A DNA stretch of 64,000 bases from Adineta vaga. Its lineage: Eukaryota > Rotifera. Numbering within the stretch: position 1 is the stretch's first letter; the number at the start of each line of letters is the position of its first letter. A program made the translations under genes and the position numbers. Positions 38,814-51,841 of the stretch are shown here, in pieces. Below the pieces are notes generated by a model that ran no database searches, had not been told where the DNA came from, and saw only the letters and a list, made by a program, of their open reading frames with translations. Where the stretch lies: contig CP075495.1 in assembly GCA_021613535.1 (NCBI GenBank), forward strand, positions 11,098,001 through 11,162,000. Direction: 5' to 3'.

Positions 38814-41800
38814 TTAGGATGTGGCTGGTGTCACCGTCATTTGGAATTCACCATTGCCACTATTCCCAGATGATGTCCCTACTGCTGTTGCTGTTGTTGT
38901 TGATGATATCCGAGAAGTGGATGTTGTCGACGAAGACGGAGATAAAGATGAGGGAATGAGCTGATCACCGGCTGAATTCGTATTTATTATTGTCGAATTA
39001 CTTGAAGTTGATGTCAATACGTCGGACGACATTGGAGATGCAGATAGAGCGGTTGATGTGACAGGTTGAATTGTATCTTGTTGATGAGATGACGAAATAT
39101 TCGTATTACTAGAAGAATTTTCGAGATTTCCGGACGTTGAAGATGATGATGGAGATGAAAGACGAGCTTGATACCAATCACGATTTTGTTCTAACGTTTC
39201 TAAAATCGAACTAGCATCTGGATAAACCAAATCAGCCCATGTTTCCCATAGGGGATGTACAATAAATTCAATAAAACCAACCTAAATATAATCACGACAT
39301 TTGTTCAAAGAAAATCTCTTTCTCCAGTTATTTTTCTTTTCATACCTGATGTTTTTCTACACTGGCTACACGTCTATCACACATCGGAGAAATTTCTAAT
39401 CCCAAAGCACGTTCTTTATCACCTTGCCTCCAAAATTCTTCCATTATTCGATCAGTCCATTTTATATATATATCCAATGGTTTCGTTGGATTAGATAAAT
39501 CAGCACAATGAATCATATTTTGAAGCACCTGTATTCGATCATCATATGATTCTAACATAATAATATTATTTCCAGTCACTTTTTTCGATTCAACCATTGT
39601 TTTTAAATCAGCTAATAATTGCATATGTTTAGACATATCGGTGGCTAAAACCATATCAATCACCATTTTTCTTAACGTTTTGATTTGTTTTGCTGATAAA
39701 TGTGAAAAGATATTTCTCTCATCTACTTGTAACAGTTTAAATGCAACGGCTAGATGATGATTTTCTAGTACACTCTCATCATTATACATTATCGCTAGAT
39801 CACTTTCTAGAAGAGAAAAGAAAAGCAGAAATCAATTTTATGAATAATATCACGTATGTTATTGTTAATCTTTTGAATAGGATGTTCAAATGATTGAGGA
39901 TTTTAAATTGATAAGACTTACTAGTATTGATTAAAAATTGATTTGTTACACCGGGATGATCAACATCGTGCACTGCCGACGCGAATATCGCCGACATGAT
40001 CTCCAGTTCGGTGAACACGCCCTTTAGTAGTAATAAAAATAAGAAACTATATCGATCGATTTCTCTTTTTTTCCTTTCTTTTACTTACGTCGAGTGCCGA
40101 AGCATTGAGCAAAACATGCATTGACTGACAAACATCAGCTCCATGAGCTTTATTATGATATGGTACTTGTTGATAATGATCTTCAAGTGTGAGCAAATAT
40201 GAAATTAATGTATGAGGTTCAATCGCATAGGTCCTTAGTAATAAACGTTCTTGAAATATCCTATATGTTATTGCTGTTAATGGCCGTTGACCACTAAGTT
40301 CTTCGATACGAAATGTATCTAAACCCCAATCATTAACACGATTAAGTAATATTCGTAATTCCTCGACGTGTTGTGTCTCAACTCCTAATTCTGGTATAAA
40401 ACTTTGTGTTGTTAATGCTGTTGTTGTCGTTTGTATACCAATAATATTTCCCATTAATGTGGGTGATGACATTGATGTATCGATATTTTTTGATGTTGTG
40501 ACAGTATTAAGTTCATCTGATGGAAGACCACGTGAAGAAGATATTGCTTGAGATAGATCAACATCAGGTTCTTTTTTGTCTAGAAAGAAAAAGTTTTATT
40601 TCATCTTTTTATTCTTTCGTTATCTATTCATTTACCTGTATAAGTTGAATATAGATAATCACTAATTTGTGCGCTAGTTTTATTATTCTCAGCGAAATGT
40701 GATAGTTCTTTATTGAGCATACGCTTAAACTAAAGAAGAAGAAAAATTTGAATCGAAATCGATACTTATTCTTCCTTACTTTGAGCGAGGCTAAATCAGA
40801 AACAGATTTATGAGTTTGCATTGTTTCTAATTGTTCTAGACACCAATCGAGTTCTTCTAATGTTGATATAGCTTGTGTTAATGTATTATCATCTAATATA
40901 AATGAAATTATTTCGAAAATATTTCAGATGAAATGGTATGAAAAAAGGTCGGATTACCTGTTGCTGTTGCTGCTGCTACGACTGCTGTCGTTGTCATCTT
41001 ATTGAGAATAGGGGAGGCGGCTTGAGCACTGTTATGTTGACTCGACCTTTTCGCTCTAGATAAAAGAAAAAAATTGAAAAAGAATTTTAAATTGTGCAAA
41101 TTATATTATTAGATTGATTACCTTTCTGGAGGTATGTGGGTAAGTTCAACAAAATTCTTCCGTACATTCTTAAGACTGGCAAGTAACTGAGCAAATGGAG
41201 TGACAATCATGTCATCCTGGTGCCTATAAAAGAATAACAAAAGACAATATTAATACTACTAATAATAATATTAGTAACAAAACACTAATAAAAGACATGC
41301 CTCATTATAAGAAGTTGATCTTCCTTTCTAATTGCTTCCTTTCCTTTTTTTTCTGTCTTAAGAGAGACTAAGCCGATCACGCACTAAATTTAATTTATAT
41401 ACCTTTATGCAAGAACAGACATACATACAACATGAATAAATTTAAATAAATATAATCAACCTACCATCCAATATGATGCATATTAGATGTACTGTGTGCT
41501 CGATCATTTTCATACTTAGTTTTATCACCATCCGGTAAAGCTTCTTGAACAGTGATTGAACGACAGATTTTCATCCGTTGTTTGGGTAAAAAACTGCTTG
41601 CACTACTACGCATGTTCTTCCTTTTTTTCTTTCGTTTAAATGTAAAATATGGACAGATTAAAATGTCCGGATGCGCACAAAAGAAAGAAAATAGATGAAA
41701 TAAAGAATATTACAAAAGGGACTGGTGTCAGATCTTCAAAAAGCAGTACTCATACACGCCATCATTCTATTTAAACTCGGCGTTGTCATTTCTTCTGCTT

Positions 41801-44083
41801 CTTCTTCTTCTTTTTCTTCTTCTTCGTTTGAGCAGAGAAGTGGAATAAGAGAACAACAACTCGAATGAGTCGGCAACTAGATTGAAAGAAAGAAAATCTA
41901 TGAGGAAAACAATGAGAGAAAGAAAAAGGGAAGAAGAGAAGAAGCGACAGCAGTCGGATAAATTTTTCTTCTTAGAAGAAAAGCAGGTTTCATTTTCATC
42001 TAGCTCTCATTTGCGTGAACAGAAATCATAATACAGCAAATGGTTATGTGCCTTGTTTGCATCAAAAGAAAAATAAAGCAGGAGATGACAATTATTATAG
42101 AGTTATTTACAGAATACTTTTCATCATTCCGACTCGCTCAGTCGACGAAGCATGCGACTTTTAATCTCAATATTGTATATTCGAGTTCGACGTTCGACGT
42201 TTGTTTTTCCAATAATTTGTTTTCAACGTTTGTTATTCACACACACACACACATACACACACATTAATAACAGTCTTCATACTTCTATTCTTCCCTACTA
42301 CTTTACTTATGACTCTCTTCAAGGGTTTTGTTTTTTTTGCGCTTCTGCCCATTTCTTTCCATTATACTCAGTTCGTTTTTCTGTTTTTCTTTTTTTTCTT
42401 TTGTAAAGATTATAACAAATCATGTTCTGTTTGTATGTGTCTTTAGTATAATAGATTGCAAGCAGTGAGATTTTTACGGCGCATATACGTATCCAAAAAA
42501 AAGAAGAAAACATGTGAATGACTAATGACTTCGATAAAAAGACAAAAAAAAATTTCAAATGAAGAATATATATATATATATTTCTTTTTTTTTGAAAAAA
42601 AAGAAGAAAAGTAACAAAGAAATGGCGCTTTCCGTTTTCTTCTTCTTTTTCTTCGTCTTCATTTTCTCTTTTTTTTTCTTATTTTTCTTCTTATTCTTGT
42701 GTCAACGAACAAATAAAGTGATAAAAGGATAATCTCAATACAACTTAAAATTCAATAAGGAAGAGAAATAGGAAAAGAGCAGGATGAAGAAATAATACCT
42801 TTTCAACCAGGAAACATAGGATGTTCGTTGACGATCAAAAGCAAGTTCATTTTGACAAGGTAAACAAGTTGCTAATGTAACTAAACGTCGACGAGCATCC
42901 AACGTTGTATTACTTCGTGCTCGCATATTTCTTTTAACTTATCTGATGTTTCTGTTGCGATTAGTAGTTCTATTCTGCATACTCATTTGTTTGCTTCTTT
43001 TGTTGTTACTGGCTGTTGTGGATGAATTGAGTAGGAGGGAGGACAAGGGAGACACCGATGAAGAGTGAATAGAATTGAGAGTGAGCGTGAGATGGGAACA
43101 CAAGATAAGAAACAAATGTGTGCAAGGCGCAGTTCTGTCAAAAAACGTAAATGAAACAAACTCTAATTTCAATGCAAGAGCATAACTCTAGTACCGGACG
43201 TGTAAACAAAAAGAATAGCTGTAAAACAAAAGAAAACAAAAAAAGAACAAGAACAAACGGAGAAAGATAACTTGTAAATAGGTTTACGATTCATCTAGTA
43301 TGTAAATGAGAATCACGAAAGAACGAAAAAATATCTATCTATCTATCTATCTATCTATCTGTCTATACGTATATATATATATATATTATATTAGATAAAT
43401 ATTCAACTATTTTAATTACATAAATAAATATATATATTAACCTTACTTGGTCGATAGTTTTGAACCGAGTCTAAGAATTGGTTTTTTAATGGCGCTCTTG
43501 ACACGCTCCATGATACTTGTTCCCTTTTTTTATTGATCACTCACTCACATTCACATTCACACTCACACTCACTCACTCACTCACTCTCTCTCATTCATCG
43601 ATAACGCGGCATATGTTCGGTTGAGAGTGGGTAGCCGACAGAGAGTCAGACATATAAACGCGTGCCCCACCACTACCAGGGGTATAGTTGGCAACGGGAG
43701 AGAGAGAGAGAACGATCGCGAAAAGAAAAAGAGAAAAAGAGAAAACAAAAAATGAGGGCGCAGAAGAAAGGAAGGCGATACTCTTTCTTTTTTCTCTTCC
43801 TTCCTTCCTTTATTTATCGATTTAAAGTGTTCTAACTACTTACAATTCAGATCCAATGGACGGATTGCGCGAAATACATTTCGGTGAAAGATCATTGTCA
43901 CTGTCACATTTATACAGAAATGATTCGCGTCGATGCATTCCACTACTATTTGTTGTGCCGGTGGCCATTTTAGTTGTTGTATTGGCTGTACCAGGTTGTT
44001 GATTTTGTGTTGAGGTTGATATGACATTGTGATGAGAATTAGGAATACCACGTGGCGATGTTGATGAACCATCCACATCAAAA
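38814..44083 (-). CDS. PDE4: cAMP-specific phosphodiesterase PDE4 (dunce type): common core exons
   Basis: Hydrolyses cAMP. The shared 3' part comprises: UCR1 exon 43844-44083 (entry FDVDGSS, PKA-site core [19 protein letters not shown]); the rest of UCR1 from 41223 ([18 protein letters not shown]); UCR2 ([34 protein letters not shown]) around 40890-40640; and the catalytic domain. Metal-binding motifs are [25 protein letters not shown] and [12 protein letters not shown]. The purine-binding/regulatory region is [20 protein letters not shown] and [19 protein letters not shown], ending [20 protein letters not shown] Ser/Thr-rich tail runs to the stop at 38814. Both entry acceptors (44083 and 41223) require phase-2 donors, which all eight upstream first exons supply. 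UCR1/UCR2 normally mediate autoinhibition and PKA activation. Confidence 0.96.
41465..41613 (-). CDS. PDE4: PDE4 alternative first exon S3 (short form)
   Basis: ATG at 41613 ([20 protein letters not shown]) runs 149 nt to a GTAGGT donor after CATATTGGATG, ending in phase 2 (NMHHIGW). It can splice only to 41223, giving an isoform that starts within UCR1 and lacks the RRESF segment. There is no acceptor just before the ATG, so it looks like a true first exon. Confidence 0.65.
42799..42926 (-). CDS. PDE4: PDE4 alternative first exon S2 (short form)
   Basis: ATG at 42926 ([20 protein letters not shown]) runs 128 nt to a GTATTA donor, phase 2, ending SWLKR. Basic N-terminus with two Cys (CLPC), a possible membrane-targeting segment. 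Predicted to join the exon at 41223. Confidence 0.62.
43333..43360. repeat. (ATCT)n microsatellite
   Basis: About seven ATCT units followed by an (AT)n run to about 43386, in the PDE4 intron just 3' of first exon S1. Confidence 0.9.
43447..43511 (-). CDS. PDE4: PDE4 alternative first exon S1 (short form)
   Basis: ATG at 43511, [20 protein letters not shown] then TK, 65 nt, donor GTAAGG, phase 2. The 22-residue peptide is an amphipathic basic helix. A (GA)n tract at 43698-43711 and a TCAC repeat lie immediately upstream, in the promoter position. Confidence 0.62.
43537..43592. repeat. TCAC-type tandem repeat
   Basis: Imperfect CACT/CACATT repeats passing into CTCTCT, 26-80 bp upstream of the S1 start codon on the minus strand, so within its 5' UTR or promoter. 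Confidence 0.8.
43698..43711. promoter_or_regulatory. GA tract upstream of PDE4 first exon S1
   Basis: About seven GA units about 190 bp upstream of the S1 ATG. GA tracts also sit near other PDE4 first exons (46488-46506, 49206-49220), so a promoter role is plausible but inferred. Confidence 0.35.
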
Positions 44084-45838
44084 CTAAAAATAGATAAGAA
44101 AAAAATCCATTAATTTAGTAAATCCTATTTAAAATAAATTATTAATTCAAAAACAAATAACATTATGATATCTCACTTGTATTACTCAACTGATTTTTGG
44201 GCATTATTTTCAAGTATTCATAAGATGATCATAGATAGATGTATATATATGTATAAAAATGTCACTTCAATGTGATCGAGAAATGAATCAGTATAGTAAT
44301 AGAAGAAAACAAAACCTTAACGATGACGATGAAGAAGAAGCAAAAAGAAAAAAAGGAGGATGCACGATAGAGAGAGAGAGAAAAAGAAATATATATATAT
44401 ATTTATGTTAAGTCACGCATCATTTGTTATTTTCTTACAGATTAACTAAGTAGTCGAATCACCACAGTTCGATTTCGTTGAGCAGTGTATATTTGATTTA
44501 TTCTTTCTTTTTTTATTCGATATTAATCTTAAATCATTATATGAAATAATTCACATTGACAGATCTGATTGCATCGAATGATTTAATCGTTAGTCTTAAG
44601 TTTAATTTCCGTTTTCTTCTCGATGAGAATAAATAATCTATTTCTTTCGAGATGAATTCTTGTCTTAATGTAAATACTATGTTGTTAGATAATCAATCTT
44701 AGGAAAAAGAAAATTTCCTCATCAAATACTTTTATCTTCTAGTGACAAAATCGGAATGATCCTAGTATATATTTCTTTGTTTGAGAAACGGTTTTCAGCT
44801 TCTAGATAAACAAATCTTCGTCATATGTAAAACTCTTTCTAGGAAATGAGAGAATACATCATTCAAATAAAATTATTTTCCTTCAGGGGATCTTCTGATT
44901 ATTATCCTATATATTCATCGTATTAGTAACATACATTCTTGTTTTATAATAATTGAACTAATCTAAGATATGTTCATGCACGAAAAAACCTTAAAAGCAC
45001 ACTATAAATATGACGCTTACTTGCAATCCGTATGATGAATTCGTAGACTTCGTTGTAAACGAGGTCTCACATCGTATGAGTAACTTCTGGTATTATTCTT
45101 CATTAATAAACGATTACGATAATGAAATTTTCAACCAAATCAAATTTATGTATAAACTGATTTATGACAGATGGTATGTGTATATTTATGTATCGATGGA
45201 TGGATTTTGTCAAAACTAATTTCTTCTCAAATGAATATTTTATTTGGCAGGTAGACAAGTAACGAAAGAGTCAACGACATTTCTTACACGTTAATAAAAT
45301 ATTTTTTCTGGTTTGTGTAAAAACAAGTTAGAAAATATTGTATTTCATTCACTTGAGTTTTACTTGAACAAAACAAAAAAAAATTTGGTTTTATAACGTG
45401 TTGAAATATGCGTTATTAGAGCATGGAAATGTTGTTGCTAGATTCTTTTTTCGTTAGTTGTCTAACTAAGTTATTCTATTTTGTTTTGACACTTGCTATA
45501 GAGAGTAACTAGCTACATTAAGCAGAAATCAATAAGAAAACGACTCTTTATACAATCGAGATAAAGAGAGAGAGAAAGAGAGAGATTAGGGAGCAATTCT
45601 GATAACAAGATCTGATAAAAATTCTCCGATTGGTTGTTGACTGAAATACACGTCAGGAAAATATTTTGCGTATATATACAAACACATATATGTATATGTA
45701 TGTCTATACGAGAAAAATCGATAACTGGCTAGTAGTCATGGTGTGTTATATGATAGGAAGTCATCGATCATTGTGATAGCACGTCAAGCAAATATTGACA
45801 TGGAGGAAAATTTATAAAACGGAAAATAACGAACCGAC
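44084..45838. other. PDE4 intron between first exon L5 and UCR1 exon
   Basis: AT-rich with GA tracts (44369-44381, 45565-45585). A 69-codon plus-strand frame at 45010-45219 begins right after a TATAAAT and is not convincing as a gene. Confidence 0.5.
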
Positions 45839-46281
45839 CTTGCTCCATCATCAGTTTCTCCTCCTTTGTTATGAACCGAATGACGCAGACTACGACGAAA
45901 TGTAAATCTTCGACGTAAACGTGGTGCTGGTTCTAATGAAGAATTCGATGCATCCATTGTTAATTGTTGTTGATTGGGAGGAGATTGTGGATTTGAGTGA
46001 AGAGTAGATGAAGATGTTTCACTGAACCTCTCAAAAAATGTTTTATTACGTTTTGATGATCTTCGATTTAGTGGCGGTGTTTTAGGTGATGATGTTACAC
46101 TTGGTAAAGTAATACGTGGTGTTGATGTTAGTGTTATTGGTTTTGTTAATCTTGAAATTAGTTGAGTTGTTGGAATAGTTGGAGTAATTGTAGTTGTCAG
46201 TGTTGCTGTCGTTGATGTTGTTACCGATGTTGATAACGGTAATGCGGGTGATGAAGCAAAATAGACGGTAAGAGTCGTCAT
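45839..46281 (-). CDS. PDE4: PDE4 alternative first exon L5 (long form)
   Basis: ATG at 46281 (after an in-frame TGA at about 46353), 443 nt, ends in phase 2 at GGAGCAAG with donor GTCGGT, which is weaker than the other donors. The encoded 147 residues are Thr/Ser/Pro-rich (ITLPSVTSSPKTPPLNRRSS), then a basic end (RLRRRFTFRRSLRHSVHNK) and ETDDGAR. Joining to 44083 yields ...GARSFDVDG, matching the UCR1 entry of long PDE4 isoforms. A (GA)n tract lies about 210 bp upstream. Confidence 0.68.
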
Positions 46282-48428
46282 CAAGGAAGGATAATGACAA
46301 TGATAATACTGATGTTGAAGTGACGAGAGTAAGCCCGGAAATCAGTGTAAAATACTGCTGACGAACGAACGAGAGCAAGAATAACAATAAATCGAGATTC
46401 TCTAGTTTTTCTTCTCTTCAGTCACCCGAACGAATGACAAAGGGTGAGAAAGAAAAGAGACTGAGATAGTTAGAATATTAAAGAGAAAGAGAGAGAGAGA
46501 GAGAGAGGGAAACAAGCACACGCATTCAGAGACAGAAAGACAGAGACATAATACATACAACGGTGCTGGTATTTTAATAGTAAATGTAGGCGATAACGGT
46601 CTTTCCGTTCGGTTCGCCTGCACGCAAACAACTAACAAACTCCAGCTTCGAACAATTCCAAATAGGTCGCAAGTATAAGAACATGAGAGCATCAAGAGAG
46701 ACAAAACTTCACATTGACGAAAGCAATTTTTCTGATGGATTCTATTGCTTCGCGTCACTGCGCTTGTGTGATTCCACACACAAATACAAATACACATCTA
46801 ACTTCCAATTAATGAATTCTCTTTTTACGATCAAACAAAATGCAACTATTCGAATTAGAACAATACTATTTCTTTCTTCATTTATTTATTTATAAACTCC
46901 ATCAATTCAATTTAGTGTCAAACAAAGAACTATTTTCTCCTTTCTTTTAAAGTTATTTTTTGTCAACCTCATGTTGAAACATCTTTTATTGAAGATTTAC
47001 ATGTTCTTTTTCTTATTTTCTCTCTCTCTCTTGAGATATATACTTATATACATGTATCTTTGCTTAGGGAATGTGAATGGGCAGAAAAAATACTAATGAC
47101 AAGTTTTCTTTATTATTTTCTCAGAAGCAAACTTCCTCACTATGCTTCACTTATTTTAGTCAGGGCAGAGATGCATCTCACAATACTAGTATTAAATAAC
47201 AACTATTTTACCTTACCAATAAAATTATTACCTAGAGCTAAGATAAGATTTACTTAATCTTATCTTTTTCTTTTATTTCTTTCTATCTTTCTTATTTCAT
47301 AGAAATCTAATCCTGTTTAGAGAGGAAAAAAAGACTAAAATAAGATTAGTTTTAAAGTGATAGAAGTTGATGAGATCTTTTATTTATACGAAAGAAGAAA
47401 GAAAAGAAAAATAATAAATTTATAAATTTCAGAAGAACTAATTTCTTTCTTTTTCTTTTTCCCCTTGTCTTTTTTTTGTTTCTTTCGGCTATAATCATAT
47501 TTCGAACTAACTCTTCTACTATGTGCAACTGGTAGATGTCGATTAAGAATAGAGAAGAATCGTTTCCGAGAACTCTTTACATGATTTGTTTTGAAAAGAA
47601 GTACTTCGATTGATGGGGAAAAAAACGAAATTAGTGATAAATATCTCTTTGTTTTGTCATTCTAGAATTTCAATTAACATCCAATGTCAAAAAAAAACAT
47701 CAAATATGAGAAGCATGTACATATAAAGAAAAACATTAATACTAGTAAATGTATTTGTATATGTTATGTTGTCTGTTCTATCTTAGAACGAAAAAGAATT
47801 AATAATTTCCTGACGATCTTAACTAATTCTAATATTCTTCTTTTTTTTCTTTCTTTTCTTCTTTTCTTTTTGAGGTGCGTAATTATTGTTATTAGAATAA
47901 CATGTATACATGTATGACTAGATGTACATGTACATATATGTTGATATGTACCGATAATCTTATCTGAGATAACTGAACTTGTTCGTATGCATATCGAAGA
48001 AGCAGTCAAAATTAGCTTTTCTCTCATTGTTTTTTTTCATTGACAAAAAAAATCTTAATATATACCATGAAAGTGACATTCACTTCTTTTTTCTTGGTTA
48101 AGAATTTTATTTCTTCAAGCGCAATAAACGTTTTTCAGACAGCATACACGCGAGCTGTCAACTTTTTTTTCTGGTGTTATTGTTACTGATGAAGAGTCGA
48201 GAGATGAAAAGAATGAAAAGAACTGTTGTGTCTGTGCTTTTTATAATGAAAAAAAAAAACGAAGAAATACTTATTCGTTAGATTTCTTTTTTTTCAGTGT
48301 CAATAGAAACACAAAATCTATGAATAATAAGAGAGAAAATTTATCGATGCGTATGATATGACTTTGCAAGCAGTTAGGTAGAAAAATTCAAGGTAAACTA
48401 ATTCGTGGTATCAAGGGGTTTGCTTTAC
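46282..48428. other. PDE4 intron, with GA tract at 46488-46506
   Basis: No separate gene recognised. Contains the (GA)n run about 210 bp upstream of first exon L5 and many pyrimidine-rich stretches. Confidence 0.5.
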
Positions 48429-49132
48429 CTGATCTTGTTTTTGACTGTCTTAATCCTATTGTGATTTGTGTTCGAAGTGATTGGTCGTCTTAAGATTATT
48501 TGTCCGAGACGAATGAGTAAAGGTGGTGTTTGAGAAGAATGAATAGGATCTGTAATAGTAGTATCGTCTCTTGCTGAACTTCGTCGACGATTATGATTTG
48601 ATGAAACACATGAGACACAAGCCGATGCCATTCCACCACGTTGCTGACGTTTTTTCGTCGAGTTTATTAGTTTTGTTGTTGTTGTTGTTGTTGTTGCTGT
48701 TGTTGCTGTTGAAGATGATGTTATTGTCGTTTTTGGATTTGTCTTTTGATGATTTTGAATCAATGTCGATGGAAGAGGACGTGAAGAAATACTCGGTGTC
48801 GAACTTTTCCGACGCTGATGACCAGTCGTAGAAATCTGTTCGACTGGTGGGATTTGAGATGAATGTTTTTTTCTGCCGCAACATCGAAATGGGAAAGAAC
48901 GAGGTATTGACGATGAAACTGACGGACGAGATGATGGAATTGATGTTGATGTCAGTTGTTTTTCTCGTTCAGCAAGGAATGGTCGAATTGTTGCGGCTAA
49001 GAGTTCCGACGATGATGACGATCGGGTGATCGAAATGACCGGCGGTGGAGGACTATTGGTGACACTCGTGATTGACTTCTATGCGAATGATGACGAGGAC
49101 AACGACAACGATGAAGAACCGAGAATCGGCAT
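48429..49132 (-). CDS. PDE4: PDE4 first exon L4 (long form), interrupted by an in-frame TAG
   Basis: The minus strand carries about 216 continuous codons of Ser/Thr/Arg-rich sequence (SELLAATIRPFLAEREKQL; RSFPFRCCGRKKHSSQIPPV; GHQRRKSSTPSISSRPLPST; a Thr-rich run; LLIRLGQIILRRPITSN). It ends at ATCAG followed by a GTAAAG donor in phase 2, like the other PDE4 first exons. The only ATG upstream in this frame is at 49132 (MPILGSSSLSLSSSSFA), but TAG at 49079-49081 separates it from the rest. Either this is a broken allele, or translation starts at an internal Met (MASACVSCV, about 48631), or the CATAG|AAG there is an acceptor. A CT/GA tract at 49206-49220 lies just upstream. Confidence 0.55.
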
Positions 49133-51647
49133 ACACGCGAGCGACGACGAGAACAACGTTGCTGGTTGTTGTCGAGCCACACACACACACGCGGGCGAGC
49201 GCGTTTCTCTCTCTCTCTCTTACTCTTAGTCGCTATTGAAGCTACTGCATGCTGATGATGATGCGAGAAAGGAGAGCAATGACGATGTTCCTGGTGGCCG
49301 TGGCACCCAGCGCAACATTACTACACAATACGGAACAAGAAACAGAACGGACGAATACGACAACACGAACGAAAGAACGACCGCCTTTTTTCCCTCTATT
49401 TTCTTCTCTATTTTCTTTCTTCTTCTTTTTTTCTTCTCCATTTTTTTTGCGTTGTAGCATATGAATGAAGTGGCGGTGTTGGTAGTAAAGAAAGATATAT
49501 GCATGCATGTGTGTATAGCGGTGAGGACAAACGAACGAACATCGACGACATTCTTTGCGTTCTCGCTTTTGCATCTTACTATTGCAACAGTTCTCATCAA
49601 TGCTATTTTAACAGCAACAACTATCGAACCGATAACGACAAGGCAAAGACAGCAATATATCAGTGATGTCGTCATCATTTTGGTTTGAGCAAGTCAGAAA
49701 AGCATACGAACGAGCGAACTAGACAAGAAGAATCTTCTTGCATCGCTTTCCTCAAGGACGTCGTTCTTTTCATAATACAACATACAAACACACACAAACG
49801 AGAGTGTCAATCAGTGTGTTGCATTATGTCTATAACGAAAACAAGTCGCGTTCTTCTGCTCTCTATCCATCAACACCACGAGCAGTAAGAAACAATGAAA
49901 TAGAAAAGAATATCTAGGACAAGAAACAAAAAAGTCCAAAATGATATTATCACCTGGTATTCTCGAAGCACATCGTTTTTCTTATTTTTCTAACATAAGA
50001 TGACAATCATTTGATTAACGTGACGTATATGATTACTTATTTCAAACAAACAAACAAATCATTTGAATTATGACTTTTTTTCTTTATTTATTCATCTATG
50101 AATATCACTCTATAATCATTAATATAACGAAAGAAATTATATCTTCATGAAAATAGAACGTTTAATGTTTATGAGAAAGTTGACTAAAAGGCAAACGTTC
50201 TCTTGTAAACAAAATTTTACTTGAAGCATTTTCAAGTAGGAGAAAATGAATGACATTACAGAAAGACAGAAAGAAAAAGAAAGACTTTCTTCTCTGTTCA
50301 ACATCGTTAAGTCAATAGATGAAAAAACAACCTAATAGTTACCATTATTTTTTCTCTCGATTTCAATTGAAATATACTTATCAACATATCTCGATTTGAT
50401 CGAATTAAAAAAGAAAAGAAAGAAAACAAAACAAACCTCGATATTCTCATTTGTATGGTAAAAGAAAACTGATGTTTGATTTACAACGAAACGACGTTTA
50501 CTTACGAAAATATTTTTATCAATTAGAAAGAAAAATGACTTTTAATAACATGTGTTCCAAGATATTCTTCTGACCTTTGTCGACATTAGATCAAATCAAA
50601 AGGGGAATTTGTTATTTCATTTTCATTTAGTTTCATCAATGATAAATCACGTTTAGAAAATGAAAATAATATAAAAGTCAATATGTAATTTTTAATCAAA
50701 CATTCTTAATTACTATGCTTTCAATAAATTAACCTGCATCTCGTTCTTTTTCTCAATTCAGAATGGAAAAAAACAAACATATTTTCTTAGTTTTCATGAC
50801 AATTCTGAGCTAATGCTCGTTTACATTTCTTTTTCTCAAAAACAAACACAAACTGATATGTCAAATTACATGGCAAAATGTAATACATTATTATGAAAGA
50901 AAATATGAATAGATTTTCGATTCTATACAGAATGAATATGTCCGGAATATATCACATTCTCATAATATAGAGAAAAAAACATATTTTAATGAAGTTCACT
51001 TAATCATTTACGAATAAAAAGCTATTCAATTGTATGTATGTTTCATTGTACTTGATAAATCATAAACTAATAGTACTGTTAAAATGAATAATAGAGAACA
51101 AAAGATATTTTCAAGACTAAACATTGTCGAAGGGTAAAGGAAATTTTTGAATAAAATACTCTAGAATTTGCTCACTTAACACGTTTGCCACTTAATGTCG
51201 GTCCAATGGAATGACGTCGCTCAGATAAAGGTAGAGAAAGAAATCGTCGATAAAAATCCATTATTAATAGATCAAGTTAAAAATGTATTTGATAGGAGAA
51301 GAGAAAAACCAACAATTGAACGTTTTTTGTGTCTTCAGTATCGTTAAAAACATAAGCATTTATATTTATATATGAATGCCGGGAGCCAATGATGGAAGAG
51401 AAAATTGTAATGAGACACGAATGAAAGCACACATGCAAAAGGTAGTCACAGTCTATTTTCTCTTCAATCCTAGTATTTATCAGTTTTGTCTTATTCTGCC
51501 TGTTTCTGTCTTTCTTTCTCTGCTCATACTCGTTTTTTCTTTCTTTCTCCGTTTTTCTTCTAATTTTCCTTCGTCTTCAGTTCTTTATAAAAGTCAAACG
51601 CATGACTATGCACCTGCTGTTGCACATCATTAATAACAAATTCTCAC
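49133..51647. other. PDE4 upstream region/intron
   Basis: Relatively GC-richer around 49000-49700 (CpG present), consistent with a promoter zone for first exon L4. Overlapping low-complexity frames on both strands (49226-49890) are not supported as genes. The rest is AT-rich intron. Confidence 0.45.
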
Positions 51648-51841
51648 CTTCGAAGATAGTTTGTATTGCTAGCAATAGTTAAAGATGATGTCGCAATATT
51701 AGCTCTTCGAGATGGATGTAATATAACATTTCCCCATGAATGACGACGTTCAGGATTAAACGATGGAACAATAAGATAATTACGTCTTGTCGATGGTGTC
51801 GATGAAGACGTTTCTTGATCAATCTTAGCATCTAATGACAT
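51648..51841 (-). CDS. PDE4: PDE4 alternative first exon L3, with RRHSW motif
   Basis: ATG at 51841 (MSLDAKIDQETSSSTPSTRR), 194 nt, donor GTGAGA, phase 2, ending SNTNYLRR. It contains FNPERRHSWGNVILHPSRR. The RRHSW pentapeptide is identical to the N-terminal PKA site of the vertebrate PDE4D3 isoform (general knowledge of that family). Splicing to 44083 gives ...YLRSFDVDG. Confidence 0.75.

Noticed and set aside
42939-43172. Possible additional PDE4 first exon ending AACATCAG in phase 2
   Set aside because: The following bases are ATAAGT, not GT, so no standard donor; it reads instead as 5' UTR of first exon S2.
45010-45219. 69-codon plus-strand frame inside a PDE4 intron
   Set aside because: The ATG directly follows TATAAAT with no room for a 5' UTR, and there is no recognisable domain; probably chance.
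48815-48847. CTGATGA followed by a CCAGTCG/CGACTGG stem, hammerhead-ribozyme-like
   Set aside because: The GAAA falls inside the loop rather than after stem II, and the segment is antisense to the coding exon L4, so the core cannot form.
49226-49888. Several overlapping open frames on both strands
   Set aside because: All are low-complexity (poly-Thr, Phe/Lys) in a GC-richer promoter zone; mutually exclusive and without recognisable features.
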